Positions 55,759-64,000 of a DNA stretch of 64,000 nt are shown piece after piece. The stretch lies in the NCBI RefSeq assembly GCF_003352065.1, contig NZ_CP025803.1, positions 2,707,574 to 2,771,573 on the forward strand, read 5' to 3'. The position numbers and the translations under genes were made by a program. A model generated the notes under the pieces. The model was not told the DNA's origin. It saw nothing but the letters and a program-made list of their open reading frames with translations, and ran no database searches. Position 1 is the stretch's first letter; each line of letters begins with the position of its first letter. Source of the DNA: Sulfitobacter sp. SK011. Its GTDB lineage: Bacteria; Pseudomonadota; Alphaproteobacteria; Rhodobacterales; Rhodobacteraceae.

Positions 55759-56977
55759 TCATCGCGGTCAGCATGCCTTTGCTGACCCCAAAGACCTCGA
55801 CCAGCGGGTAGGCCAGATACCCCACCAGCGACACCGCGTAATAGCTGATGGCAACCACCGACAGCCCCTCAACGGTGTGTTGCAGCCGCAATTGCAGGTC
55901 TGCGCGTTTGTCCATGCTGGCAAGGATCGCCTGATTTTGTGCAGACCGTTCGACATCGACGCGGGTCCGCAACAGCTCGCTGGCCCGGATCGCGCGGGCT
56001 GACATGGATTGCAGCCGGGTATCCGTGGACGCGACGGTGCGCATCGCAGGCTCATAGCGGCGCATCATGAATTCGCCAAAGCCCTGTCGCCCCATAAACC
56101 GTTCTTCGCGCAGCACCTGAATGCGTTGATTGACAATTGCCTGATAGGCCCCTGTTGCGCCAAATCGAAACGCAGATTTCACCGCCAGCGTTTCCAGTTC
56201 GACCGAGATATCCAACAATGCGTGAAGCGTATCTTCGGCCAGCGCCGAAGACCCGCGCATCTGGGCCATCAGATCCGTCAGCTTTGCATCCAGCAGGCTA
56301 AGCTGCGGTCCCATGCCGCGCACCATCTCAAAACCAAGCATCGAAGCGGATTTATACGTTTCAATCTCACATAGCCGCTGCACGATGCGCCCGGTCCTGC
56401 GGCTGCCGGTGGAGGGGTCTACAAACACTGCAATCCGCAAATGCCCGGCAGAATCGATGCGAAAGTCGCTCGCCACCACTGCAGCGCGGTCCAGGACAGA
56501 CGCCACTGCAAGGCTCTCAGGCACAAACCAGTCGGACAGATGATCCGCGATTGCGCCTTCGTCATGCGGCATCGGCATCAGCCGCAGCAGTGCCGAGGTG
56601 ATCCGCCCGCCCGGTGCGGCTTCGAGCCAATAATCGGGAAACACCTCAAACGCGCCGGGATCAAAAGCGCGGTCGCTGACCCCTTCAAGAAAGACGGTGT
56701 AGGTCACAAATTCAGTGTGTTGTTCCCATTTCAGCCAGTATTTCCCCATCTCCCCGTAATAATGGGTCGCTGCGGGGTCGGGCAGCGGCGCACCATAATG
56801 CTCCAGCAGCTGGCTCAGATGTGCGAGGTCAAGCGACTTGTCACGGGCCGCAGCATCATGAGGCTGTTTGACGGACAGGAACACCGCCGTCGAAGGTGCA
56901 TTGAGCGCTGGAAACGGGCGCGCATGCAATTCACCCGTCAGGGCATAGCGGTGCGGATAATCTTTGATCGGGACCAT
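55694..56977 (-). CDS. DUF3422 membrane protein
   Basis: A 427-aa protein of the DUF3422 family. It opens with YPHRYALTGELHARPFPALN, the family hallmark, has a large soluble part with a coiled segment (about residues 270-370, VVSTDTRLQSMSARAIRASE-like and LLRTRVDVERSAQNQAILAS), and ends in two helices (EGLSVVAISYYAVSLVGYLA; MLTAMITLPVVAGVWWSLRR). The arrangement recalls bacterial CorA-like or UPF0118 C-termini but no function is established. The last 65 bases are antisense to the YeeE gene. Confidence 0.88.
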   Translation of the reverse strand: MVPIKDYPHRYALTGELHARPFPALNAPSTAVFLSVKQPHDAAARDKSLDLAHLSQLLEHYGAPLPDPAATHYYGEMGKYWLKWEQHTEFVTYTVFLEGVSDRAFDPGAFEVFPDYWLEAAPGGRITSALLRLMPMPHDEGAIADHLSDWFVPESLAVASVLDRAAVVASDFRIDSAGHLRIAVFVDPSTGSRRTGRIVQRLCEIETYKSASMLGFEMVRGMGPQLSLLDAKLTDLMAQMRGSSALAEDTLHALLDISVELETLAVKSAFRFGATGAYQAIVNQRIQVLREERFMGRQGFGEFMMRRYEPAMRTVASTDTRLQSMSARAIRASELLRTRVDVERSAQNQAILASMDKRADLQLRLQHTVEGLSVVAISYYAVSLVGYLAYPLVEVFGVSKGMLTAMITLPVVAGVWWSLRRLRKKIG

Positions 56978-57174
56978 ATCACCTGTCCGTTAAGCAGCTT
57001 CAATTTGCGGGCCAACATACGCATTTTATCGGGATTGAATAGATAAAAATCCATATATTTCAGGATATTGCGGTGTACATCTGCATACTGAGACACATGC
57101 GCGCGACCATCCTACTGGCCAGCCACACACTGCGGCCTAGATCAAGACGCTGTTGAGTGCGAAAGGATACCGCC

Positions 57175-58584
57175 TTGTCTGACCCGAAAAACGATGACGC
57201 TGATCAAGATAAAAGTCGTGATTTGACCCAAGGACCTGTGTGGCGCGCCCTAGCGGCGATGTCCGCGCCCATGAGTTTTGGGATTTTTGCGGTGCTGAGT
57301 GTCGGGTTGGCGGATGCGGTTTTTCTGGGCCAGATTGGCGGCACCGCCCTTGCCGCAGTCGGGTTTATCTATCCGGTCACAACGGCCATCACCTCCCTGT
57401 CAATCGGGTTAAGTGCCGGTGCCAATGCCGCGCTTAGCCAAGGGGTCGGGCGCGGCGACAGTGACGAGGACACGCGCCGTTTGGGATTGCATGGTATTGG
57501 CCTTGGGCTTGGCCTGTCTCTGCTGGCGGCAGGGTTGGTTTCGCTTTGCTATCCTTGGATTTTCTACGCTTTGGGTGCGGGTGAAGAGGTCAGCGGCAAG
57601 ATTGCTGAATACATGCCGTTCTGGGCACTGAGCTTTCCTTTTCTGGTGACAATGATGATCACCAATGCAGTCTTTCGCGCACACGGAGACAGCATTACAT
57701 CCGCCTGGATCATGGTGCTTGCGGCGGTGGTCAACGTTGGCCTGAACCCCTTGTTGATCTTTGGGCTTTGGGGGTTGCCGGAGCTGGGCGTTCTGGGGGC
57801 TGCGATCGCCACATTGATTGGGCGCATTATTGCTGTTGCCCTTGCCCTATGGATCGCCTGGCGGCGCGGCCTGCTTGGCTGGTGTGGCAAGCTGCTGGAT
57901 GGGGCGGTTGCATCCGCCCGGAATATCCTGAATGTCGGCCTGCCCGCTGCCTTTTCCAACGCGATCAATCCCGCCGGCATGGCGCTTGTGACGGCCGCCG
58001 TTGCGACCATAGGAGAAACCGCCGTGGCAGGCTTTGGTGCCGCAACGCGGGTCCAATCCATGGCCATCGTGCCGCTCTTGGCGTTATCCGCTGGCATCGG
58101 TCCAGTGGTTGGACAGAACTGGGGGGCAGATGCCAAGGACCGCGCGCAAAAAGGCGTTGGCCATACGTTTTGGTTCTGTCTTGGGTACGGGGCCCTTGTG
58201 GCTGTGGTACTGGGTCTTTTCGCCACGCCCCTTGCAAACCTGATCGCCGCCAGCGCAGAGGACGCGTCCTATGCCGCCACCTACCTGCGCTATGTTGGTT
58301 TGTCTTTGTTTGGCTACGGCATTGTGATCACTGCCAATGCGGCGATGAATGCACGCGACAAGGCGCTGTGGTCCATGTCGCTCAGCCTGGGGCGCATCTT
58401 TGTGCTCTATCTGCCTTTGGCGTGGATTGGCGCGTTGACGTTTGGCTATCCTGGGATTGTGGGGGCTGCGGTGGTTGCCAATGTGCTTGGGTCCTGGGGT
58501 GGCCTTGTTGCGACGCGAGCGACCGGGCTGCTGGCGCTGGAATCCTGGCTTGTTGATGTGCCACGTCGCGCCTTGCCCGGTTAA
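57175..58584 (+). CDS. MATE family efflux transporter
   Basis: A 469-aa transporter with 12 predicted helices in two MatE halves. Markers are GPVWRALAAMSAPMSFGIFA, ADAVFLGQIGGTALAAVGFI, VFRAHGDSITSAWIMVLAAV and, in the second half, AGFGAATRVQSMAIVPLLAL. MATE proteins export cationic drugs or metabolites using sodium or protons. The start is taken as TTG 57175 because an AAAGGA site lies about nine bases ahead; a GTG at 57157 is in frame but precedes that site. Confidence 0.9.
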   Translation: MSDPKNDDADQDKSRDLTQGPVWRALAAMSAPMSFGIFAVLSVGLADAVFLGQIGGTALAAVGFIYPVTTAITSLSIGLSAGANAALSQGVGRGDSDEDTRRLGLHGIGLGLGLSLLAAGLVSLCYPWIFYALGAGEEVSGKIAEYMPFWALSFPFLVTMMITNAVFRAHGDSITSAWIMVLAAVVNVGLNPLLIFGLWGLPELGVLGAAIATLIGRIIAVALALWIAWRRGLLGWCGKLLDGAVASARNILNVGLPAAFSNAINPAGMALVTAAVATIGETAVAGFGAATRVQSMAIVPLLALSAGIGPVVGQNWGADAKDRAQKGVGHTFWFCLGYGALVAVVLGLFATPLANLIAASAEDASYAATYLRYVGLSLFGYGIVITANAAMNARDKALWSMSLSLGRIFVLYLPLAWIGALTFGYPGIVGAAVVANVLGSWGGLVATRATGLLALESWLVDVPRRALPG

Positions 58585-58590
58585 ACTGAA

Positions 58591-58620
58591 AAAAGGTGGA
58601 CCTCGAAAGGCCCACCTTTT
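58591..58620. terminator. bidirectional terminator between MATE and pntB genes
   Basis: AAAAGGTGGACCT and AGGCCCACCTTTT form a 13-position stem with one mismatch and a four-base loop. The A and T flanks let it end transcripts from both the MATE gene and the convergent pntB. Confidence 0.8.
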
Positions 58621-58661
58621 CCCTGACTCAAACACGACGGACCCGCGGTCCGCCGCATTCT

Positions 58662-60110
58662 TCAGTCGATCAGCGGGATCAGCTTATCAAGGCTGGCCTT
58701 GGCATCGCCGTAAAACATCCGTGTGTTCTCTTTGAAGAACAGCGGGTTTTCGATCCCTGAATAGCCCGTCCCCTGCCCGCGTTTGGACACGAAAACCGTT
58801 TTAGCCTTCCAGCATTCCAGCACCGGCATACCGGCAATGGGGCTGTTGGGATCGTCCTGTGCGGCCGGGTTCACGATGTCGTTGGAACCGATCACAATGG
58901 CAACGTCCGTCTTGGGGAAATCATCGTTGATCTCGTCCATTTCCATCACGATGTCATAAGGTACCTTTGCCTCGGCCAAGAGCACGTTCATGTGACCGGG
59001 AAGACGCCCGGCAACGGGGTGAATGGCGAACCGCACATTTTTGCCCCGTGCACGCAGTTTCTTGACCAACTCGCTGACCGCCTGCTGCGCCTGCGCCACC
59101 GCCATGCCGTAACCCGGAATGATGATAACCGATTCAGCATCGTTCAACGCTGCAGCGACACCATCCGCTTCGATGGCGATCTGTTCCCCTTCGACTTCCA
59201 TCTGCGGGCCTTTTGTCCCGCCAAAGCCGCCAAGGATCACGTTGATGAACTTGCGGTTCATCGCCTTGCACATGATGTAGCTGAGGATCGCACCAGACGA
59301 GCCAACCAGCGCACCGGTAACAATCAGCAAATCGTTGCCAAGCGTGAAACCAATCGCCGCCGCCGCCCAGCCTGAATAGCTGTTGAGCATCGAGACGACG
59401 ACGGGCATGTCCGCGCCACCAATACCAAGGATCAGATGCCAGCCGATAAAACCGGCAATCAACGTGACCAGCACCATCGTCCAGATGCCAGAACCGTTAA
59501 AGTACATCACGCCCAGGATCAGCGCGACGATCAAGGCTGCGGCATTGAGCATGTGACCGCCCGGCAGTTGCGTTGGTTTCCCATCGACCTTGCCCGCCAG
59601 TTTGCCAAAGGCAATGACCGACCCTGTGAAGGTCACTGCACCAATAAAGATGCCCAGGAACACTTCAACTTTGAGGATCGCAATTTCCACTGCATCCTTT
59701 TTCCAGAGCTTTTCACCAAAGCCCGTGAGATCCGCGTCATAGATCGACAAGCCGCTGTCGCGCATCGCCACCACAGAGCCCAGCATCAGATCAGCATTCA
59801 AGCCGATAAAGACCGCCGCGAGGCCCACGAAGGAATGCAGCGCCGCCACCAGCTGTGGCATATCTGTCATTTGCACGCGGCCTGCCACATAGTGACCGGC
59901 ATAGCCGCCCGCAGCGATGGCGATGAGGATCAGCAGAACGTTGCTGACACCGGGGCCAAAGACCGTGGCAAAGATCGCTACACCCATGCCGACGATGCCG
60001 TACCAAACAGCGCGCTTGGCGCTTTCTTGATTGCTCAACCCACCAAGGCTGAGAATGAAAAGTACCGATGCCGCGATATAGGCGGCAGATGTAATTCCGA
60101 GTGAGAACAT
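58662..60110 (-). CDS. pntB: NAD(P) transhydrogenase subunit beta
   Basis: A 482-aa protein. The N-terminal half is membrane domain II with nine or so helices; the C-terminal part is the soluble NADP-binding domain III, with [60 protein letters not shown] and [18 protein letters not shown]. It couples hydride transfer from NADH to NADP+ with proton entry. It follows pntA after 14 bases. Confidence 0.97.
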   Translation of the reverse strand: MFSLGITSAAYIAASVLFILSLGGLSNQESAKRAVWYGIVGMGVAIFATVFGPGVSNVLLILIAIAAGGYAGHYVAGRVQMTDMPQLVAALHSFVGLAAVFIGLNADLMLGSVVAMRDSGLSIYDADLTGFGEKLWKKDAVEIAILKVEVFLGIFIGAVTFTGSVIAFGKLAGKVDGKPTQLPGGHMLNAAALIVALILGVMYFNGSGIWTMVLVTLIAGFIGWHLILGIGGADMPVVVSMLNSYSGWAAAAIGFTLGNDLLIVTGALVGSSGAILSYIMCKAMNRKFINVILGGFGGTKGPQMEVEGEQIAIEADGVAAALNDAESVIIIPGYGMAVAQAQQAVSELVKKLRARGKNVRFAIHPVAGRLPGHMNVLLAEAKVPYDIVMEMDEINDDFPKTDVAIVIGSNDIVNPAAQDDPNSPIAGMPVLECWKAKTVFVSKRGQGTGYSGIENPLFFKENTRMFYGDAKASLDKLIPLID

Positions 60111-60124
60111 GGAACCCTACCCCC

Positions 60125-61699
60125 TTAAGATTTCTGGAACATGGCAAGCATCCGACGCGTGACGAGGAACCCGCCCACCACGTTGATAGATGCAATCAGG
60201 ATCGAGATGAAACTGAGCAGGATCACCAGGAAACTGCCAGACCCCACCTGCAACAACGCACCAATGATCACGATGCCGGAAATGGCGTTTGTCACCGCCA
60301 TAAGCGGAGTGTGCAGCGCATGGCTGACGTTCCAGATCACTTGAAAGCCGATGAAACAGGCCAGCGCAAACACGATAAAGTGTTGCATAAAGCTGGCCGG
60401 TGCGAAGGCACCGATCAACAGCATCACAGCACCGCCAACGGCCAGCAAAGTGACCTGAGATTTGGTTGCCGCCTTGAACGCTGCCGTCTCTGCCGCTTTC
60501 TTTTCATCCGGCGTCATCTCTTTGGCGGCGGGTTTTTTCGGCTGGGCTGCGATGGCCGCCACCTTTGGGGGCGGCGGCGGGAATGTGACGGCATTGTCAT
60601 GCGCAATGGTCGCACCCCGGATCACGTCGTCTTCCATGTTGTGATTGATCACACCGTCTTTTTCCGGCGTAAGATCGGTCATCAGATGGCGGATGTTGGT
60701 GGCATAAAGCGTCGAAGCCTGCGCCGCCATCCGGCTGGGGAAGTCCGTATAGCCGATGATCGTCACGCCGTTCTTGGTGACGATCTTTTCGTCCATCACG
60801 GTCAGCTTACAGTTGCCGCCCTTTTCCGCCGCCAGATCGACGATCACCGATCCCGGCTTCATCGCCGCAACCATATCTTCGGTCCACAATTCAGGCGCTT
60901 CGCGGTTCGGGATCAGCGCCGTTGTGATGACAATATCAACTTCAGGGGCCAATTCGCGGAACTTGGCAAGCTGTGCCTCGCGGAATTCGGGGGACGACAC
61001 CGAAGCATACCCACCAGAAGCGGAGCCATCTGCCTGTTCTTCTTCAAAATCGAGGTACACAAATTCGGCACCCATCGATTCAACCTGCTCGGCCACTTCG
61101 GGGCGCACGTCAAACGCCAGTGTGATGGCACCAAGCGATGTCGATGTGCCGATCGCAGCCAAACCAGCGACGCCGCCGCCCACGACAAGCACTTTTGCGG
61201 GCGGCATTTTACCCGCCGCAGTGATTTGCCCGGTAAAGAAACGACCAAAGTTATTGCCCGCCTCGATCACAGCCCGGTAGCCCGCGATATTCGCCATGGA
61301 GCTAAGCGCGTCCATCTTCTGGGCCCGGCTGATACGGGGGATCATCTCCATCGCAACCACGGTGACACCTTTGTCGGCAGCCTGCTTCATCTCTTTTTCA
61401 TTGGCGACAGGGCTGAAGAACGAGATCAGCGTCTGTCCCTCGCGAAGTCTTTTCATTTCTGCGGCATCCGGCGCGCGAACCTTGGCAACCACATCAGCGG
61501 CTTTCCAAAGGGCCGCCGCAGTTTTCACAACCTCAACGCCCGCCGCCTTGTAGGACGCATCATCGAACCCTGCCGCAGCACCCGCGCCCGCCTCGATCAC
61601 ACACTCATGACCCAGCTTTTGCAGTTGCTGCGCTGAGTCTGGCGTCATTGCAACCCGGGCTTCGCCCTCAAAAATCTCTTTTGGTGTTCCGATCTTCAA
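60125..61699 (-). CDS. pntA: NAD(P) transhydrogenase subunit alpha (TTG start)
   Basis: A 524-aa protein with soluble NAD-binding domain I ([40 protein letters not shown] with the Rossmann glycines, [20 protein letters not shown]), a proline/alanine linker ([20 protein letters not shown], about residues 370-390) and four C-terminal membrane helices, i.e. the fused PntAA-PntAB form. The start is a TTG at 61699, with GGGGAA eight bases ahead; the open frame to 61810 has no feature. The downstream pntB completes the enzyme. Confidence 0.95.
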   Translation of the reverse strand: MKIGTPKEIFEGEARVAMTPDSAQQLQKLGHECVIEAGAGAAAGFDDASYKAAGVEVVKTAAALWKAADVVAKVRAPDAAEMKRLREGQTLISFFSPVANEKEMKQAADKGVTVVAMEMIPRISRAQKMDALSSMANIAGYRAVIEAGNNFGRFFTGQITAAGKMPPAKVLVVGGGVAGLAAIGTSTSLGAITLAFDVRPEVAEQVESMGAEFVYLDFEEEQADGSASGGYASVSSPEFREAQLAKFRELAPEVDIVITTALIPNREAPELWTEDMVAAMKPGSVIVDLAAEKGGNCKLTVMDEKIVTKNGVTIIGYTDFPSRMAAQASTLYATNIRHLMTDLTPEKDGVINHNMEDDVIRGATIAHDNAVTFPPPPPKVAAIAAQPKKPAAKEMTPDEKKAAETAAFKAATKSQVTLLAVGGAVMLLIGAFAPASFMQHFIVFALACFIGFQVIWNVSHALHTPLMAVTNAISGIVIIGALLQVGSGSFLVILLSFISILIASINVVGGFLVTRRMLAMFQKS

Positions 61700-61824
61700 T
61701 TCAGAATTCCCCGCATCGATCTGATCGTGTCCCCCGTGGCACGATTTTCCTATCCAGCGATAACGTGCCACGTCGTTTTTCACAAGACACGGGGACAGCA
61801 TGTGAGGCACTTAGCCAACAATAA

Positions 61825-61857
61825 AAAAGGCTGGAACCCATGGATTCCAGCCTTTTT
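61825..61857 (-). terminator. terminator of the outer-membrane protein gene
   Basis: AAAAAGGCTGGAA and TTCCAGCCTTTTT form a 13-pair stem around an eight-base loop with a CCATGG core. On the minus strand it lies 24 bases after the stop of the barrel-protein gene and insulates pntA, which starts 126 bases further on. Confidence 0.85.
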
Positions 61858-61880
61858 ACTTCTTTGATTTGGGCAGCCCC

Positions 61881-62591
61881 TTAAAGACCGGGGAAAACCC
61901 GCGTAAAGCCGCGTTGTTCGAATGTCGCCCCACGCTCGGCACCGAATACGAATTTGCCGCCAAGCCCGACAAAGGGTTCGGTGCCAGATAGACCACCGCT
62001 ACTGGCCTTGGCTGTGCCAAGCTCCACATATAGGTTGACGTTGGGTGCCACGTCCCGGTCCAATTTGACCGCCAATTTGGAAAAGTCCGACCCGGCAGCG
62101 TCAACGTAATCGTACGACCCTGTCACGCCCAGCGCGGTTGCAAATTCATACCGCGCCATAACACCCAGCATGTCGCCATCCGAAGTGGCCCCATCAACCC
62201 GTGCGAGATAGCCTTCAAATTCGAATTGTCCTGCTTCATGACCAGCCTCGATGCCGTAAATATCCGCATCACCGCCCCCATTGGCGTTTTCGTTGGCATA
62301 GAACGCACCAAACGATGTCGCGTCATTCACATGATAGATGCCGTGCAAACCCAAGGTGGTGGTGTTCAGCCCCGTGATGTTGAAGTCACTGTATCCCAAA
62401 TCGACCTGCGCGCTGATGTTCCTGTTAAAACCCAGCTCAACTGACCCGTCGATGCCAACCCGGCTGACGCTCGTGTCTTCGGTGAACGCGGAATAGGACA
62501 GCCCAATGGAGCCACCCGTGACTTCGACCGCATGCGCGGCCTGCATCCACAGGGAAGTTGCGCCGAAAACGGCGAGCGGAAGGATTTTCAT
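61881..62591 (-). CDS. porin-like outer-membrane barrel protein
   Basis: A 236-aa exported protein (signal MKILPLAVFGATSLWMQAAHA). The mature chain is built of alternating polar/apolar strands such as SIGLSYSAFTEDTSVSRVGI, SAQVDLGYSDFNITGL and VAPNVNLYVELGTAKA, with Gly/Asp/Asn turns (ANENANGGGDADIYG). This is the pattern of an eight- to ten-strand beta-barrel. The terminal residue is Leu rather than the usual Phe. It resembles small Roseobacter porin-family proteins; pore activity is unproven. Monocistronic, with its own terminator. Confidence 0.78.
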   Translation of the reverse strand: MKILPLAVFGATSLWMQAAHAVEVTGGSIGLSYSAFTEDTSVSRVGIDGSVELGFNRNISAQVDLGYSDFNITGLNTTTLGLHGIYHVNDATSFGAFYANENANGGGDADIYGIEAGHEAGQFEFEGYLARVDGATSDGDMLGVMARYEFATALGVTGSYDYVDAAGSDFSKLAVKLDRDVAPNVNLYVELGTAKASSGGLSGTEPFVGLGGKFVFGAERGATFEQRGFTRVFPGL

Positions 62592-62821
62592 TTTTACTGC
62601 TCCAATACGGGTTTTTAAAACTGGCCCTGTTTTCAGGTTGCCGTGATGGACATGCTATCTTTCTCAAATCAAAAGAACAATCTGGAATTGTGCCCGCCGC
62701 ATCAGATTGTCGTTAAAGAGCAGCAAGATTGCGATAAAGCGCGTCTCCAGCACCTGAAAACGATCTCTTGCACCTTGGCCCGCTAAGGGCCAGCATCAGG
62801 CCATTCAAAGGGAGGCTATGT

Positions 62822-63574
62822 ATGTATCTGCAAGGCAAACACGCGCTTGTCACCGGCGGCGGGACCGGCATCGGTCTGGCCATCGCGCAGGATCTTGCGG
62901 CCAAAGGCGCGCAGGTGACAATCACCGGGCGGCGTCAGGCGGTCCTGGATGAGGTCGCCACCGACGGGATATCCGGCTTGACGATGGATGTGCGGGATGA
63001 GCAAAGCGTCACTGACGCCATTGCTGCCGCGGTCGCGGCCCGGGGTCCGGTTCAGATATGCATCGCCAACGCGGGCATCGCCGAAGGTAAATCCCTGCAC
63101 AAGACCGACATGGCGTTCTGGCGCAACATGATGGCAACCAATCTGGATGGGGCGTTTCTGACCATCCGTGAAAGCCTGAAAACCATGCGCCAGACCGATT
63201 GGGGCCGGGTCATTGGCGTGTCTTCCATGGCAGGATTACGGGGCCTGCCGGGGGCCGCCTGCTATTCTGCGTCAAAGCACGGGATGATCGGGCTGATCCG
63301 GTCGCTGAGCGAGGATTACATGGGGTCTGCTTTTACGTTTAACGCGCTCTGCCCCGGTTATGTGGACACCCCCATCGTGACACGCAACACAACCTCTATC
63401 GCTGAACGTGCCGGTGTGACCGAAGACAAGGCCCGCGACATGATGATCAAGGCCAACCGCCACCAGCGCCTGATTGAACCCAGCGAAGTTGCCGCCGCCG
63501 CCGCGTGGTTGATCGGACCCGGATCAGGCAGCATCAATGGCCAATGCATCGAGATTGCGGGCGGGCAGATGTGA
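62822..63574 (+). CDS. short-chain dehydrogenase/reductase
   Basis: A 250-aa SDR. The cofactor motif is ALVTGGGTGIGLAIA (residues 9-23), with ANAG at about 81-84 and the catalytic Ser-Tyr-Lys set in GVSSMAGLRGL and CYSASKHG. The Arg-rich GRRQAV after strand 2 favours NADP or mixed use. C-terminal GSINGQCIEIAGGQM is typical of 3-hydroxyacyl- or 3-hydroxybutyrate-type members. An AGGGAGG site precedes the ATG at 62822; an out-of-frame ATG four bases upstream is ignored. Substrate unknown. Confidence 0.9.
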   Translation: MYLQGKHALVTGGGTGIGLAIAQDLAAKGAQVTITGRRQAVLDEVATDGISGLTMDVRDEQSVTDAIAAAVAARGPVQICIANAGIAEGKSLHKTDMAFWRNMMATNLDGAFLTIRESLKTMRQTDWGRVIGVSSMAGLRGLPGAACYSASKHGMIGLIRSLSEDYMGSAFTFNALCPGYVDTPIVTRNTTSIAERAGVTEDKARDMMIKANRHQRLIEPSEVAAAAAWLIGPGSGSINGQCIEIAGGQM

Positions 63575-63644
63575 CGTCATGAGGGGCGGCACCTGTGGCA
63601 TCCGTTAAATGCGCGTTAACCACCCAGACCCTACCTTCGTGCTC

Positions 63645-64000
63645 ATGTCAGACCAAATTCCCAGACGCTGCCCCGGTGGCACCTTCTTTTTCACGATCCG
63701 CCTTGCGGACCGCAGCAGTGACCTGCTGATCCGGCACATTGCGCACCTGCGCACCGCCATGCGCGAAACAAAGCTGCGCCATGCCTTCCAGATCGACGCA
63801 ATCTGCGTATTGCCCTCTGTGATCCACACAATCTGGACCTTGCCAGAGGGCGAAACCGGCTATGCGAATCGCATCCGCATGTTCAAATCCAGGTTTTCAC
63901 GCAGCCAGCCGATGCCTGCCCATCGCACCCTGCATCAAATCCAACGTGGTGAAAAAGGCATCTGGCAACGTCGCCATTGGGAACATCAGATCAACGACAG
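63645..64000 (+). CDS. REP-associated tyrosine transposase (RAYT)-like protein, partial, altered HUH motif
   Basis: The first 118 codons of an IS200/RAYT-type Y1 transposase are present; the rest lies beyond the right edge. Family blocks are GGTFFFTIRLADRSSDLL, FQIDAICVLP, TIWTLPEGETGYANRIRMFK, and GIWQRRHWEHQIND. The metal-binding HUH motif, normally LPDHLHCIW or LPNHVH, here reads LPSVIHTIW: residue 59 is Val, not His; His61 remains. That predicts loss of normal nickase activity or a divergent branch. The ATG at 63645 is chosen by family length; an in-frame ATG at 63609 is possible. No flanking repeats are seen on the left. Confidence 0.75.
   Translation, partial: MSDQIPRRCPGGTFFFTIRLADRSSDLLIRHIAHLRTAMRETKLRHAFQIDAICVLPSVIHTIWTLPEGETGYANRIRMFKSRFSRSQPMPAHRTLHQIQRGEKGIWQRRHWEHQIND

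Overview
The window reads as a chromosomal segment of a marine alphaproteobacterium of the Roseobacter group (Rhodobacteraceae). The basis is family knowledge applied to what is visible: a Rhodobacter-type nuo operon with many small extra reading frames, a NuoE with a long Ala/Lys/Pro-rich tail and a helix-hairpin-helix end, DUF5333- and DUF5337-like proteins beside nuoG and nuoF, a complete leucine-degradation (liu) operon, and the short intergenic repeat with a GAGTATTTT core that is common in this family. I see no rRNA, tRNA, CRISPR array or intact insertion sequence.

Region 1 (1-19,400, all minus strand) is the respiratory complex I operon nuoA to nuoM; nuoM runs off the left edge. Fourteen-odd accessory frames sit between the nuo genes, most joined by ATGA, GTGA, TGATG or TAATG stop/start overlaps. 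They include three micro-ORFs that a length cut-off easily misses (24 aa between nuoJ and nuoK; 57 aa and 42 aa between nuoC and nuoD) and an eight-gene block between nuoF and nuoG (DUF5333, lipoprotein, methyltransferase, two DUF3291 proteins around a small membrane protein, MAPEG, secreted protein).

Region 2 (19,400-32,400, minus) starts with an ABC-exporter membrane domain lacking an ATPase and a fatty acid desaturase, then the liu operon: isovaleryl-CoA dehydrogenase, acyl-CoA ligase, both methylcrotonyl-CoA carboxylase subunits, methylglutaconyl-CoA hydratase and HMG-CoA lyase, taking leucine-derived isovaleryl-CoA to acetyl-CoA and acetoacetate. Unrelated small genes (LprI-like, zinc-ribbon membrane protein, ASCH, GST, DUF6653) lie inside it. 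A perfect inverted repeat just ahead of liuA is a good repressor-operator candidate.

Region 3 (32,400-43,360) holds a PPOX-fold protein, a DegT aminotransferase with a phosphoglycolate-phosphatase-like HAD enzyme, glmU-glmS (UDP-GlcNAc supply) followed by a second PPOX protein and an AlkD-like protein, a lipoprotein, moaA (molybdopterin), and waaA plus a glycosyltransferase (lipid A/LPS core).

Region 4 (43,390-54,540) looks like an uptake and breakdown unit. A divergent promoter region at 50.3-50.6 kb drives, to the right, a peptide-type binding protein and two permeases, and to the left a fused double ATPase, an ArgE-like deacylase, a FAD amino-acid-oxidase-like enzyme and two tandem M20 aminoacylases. 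Short palindromic repeats decorate its gaps.

Region 5 (54,540-64,000) carries a YeeE/YedE transporter overlapping a convergent DUF3422 gene, a MATE exporter, pntA-pntB (proton-translocating transhydrogenase), a small outer-membrane barrel protein, an SDR dehydrogenase, and at the right edge a truncated REP-associated transposase whose HUH motif has lost its first histidine.
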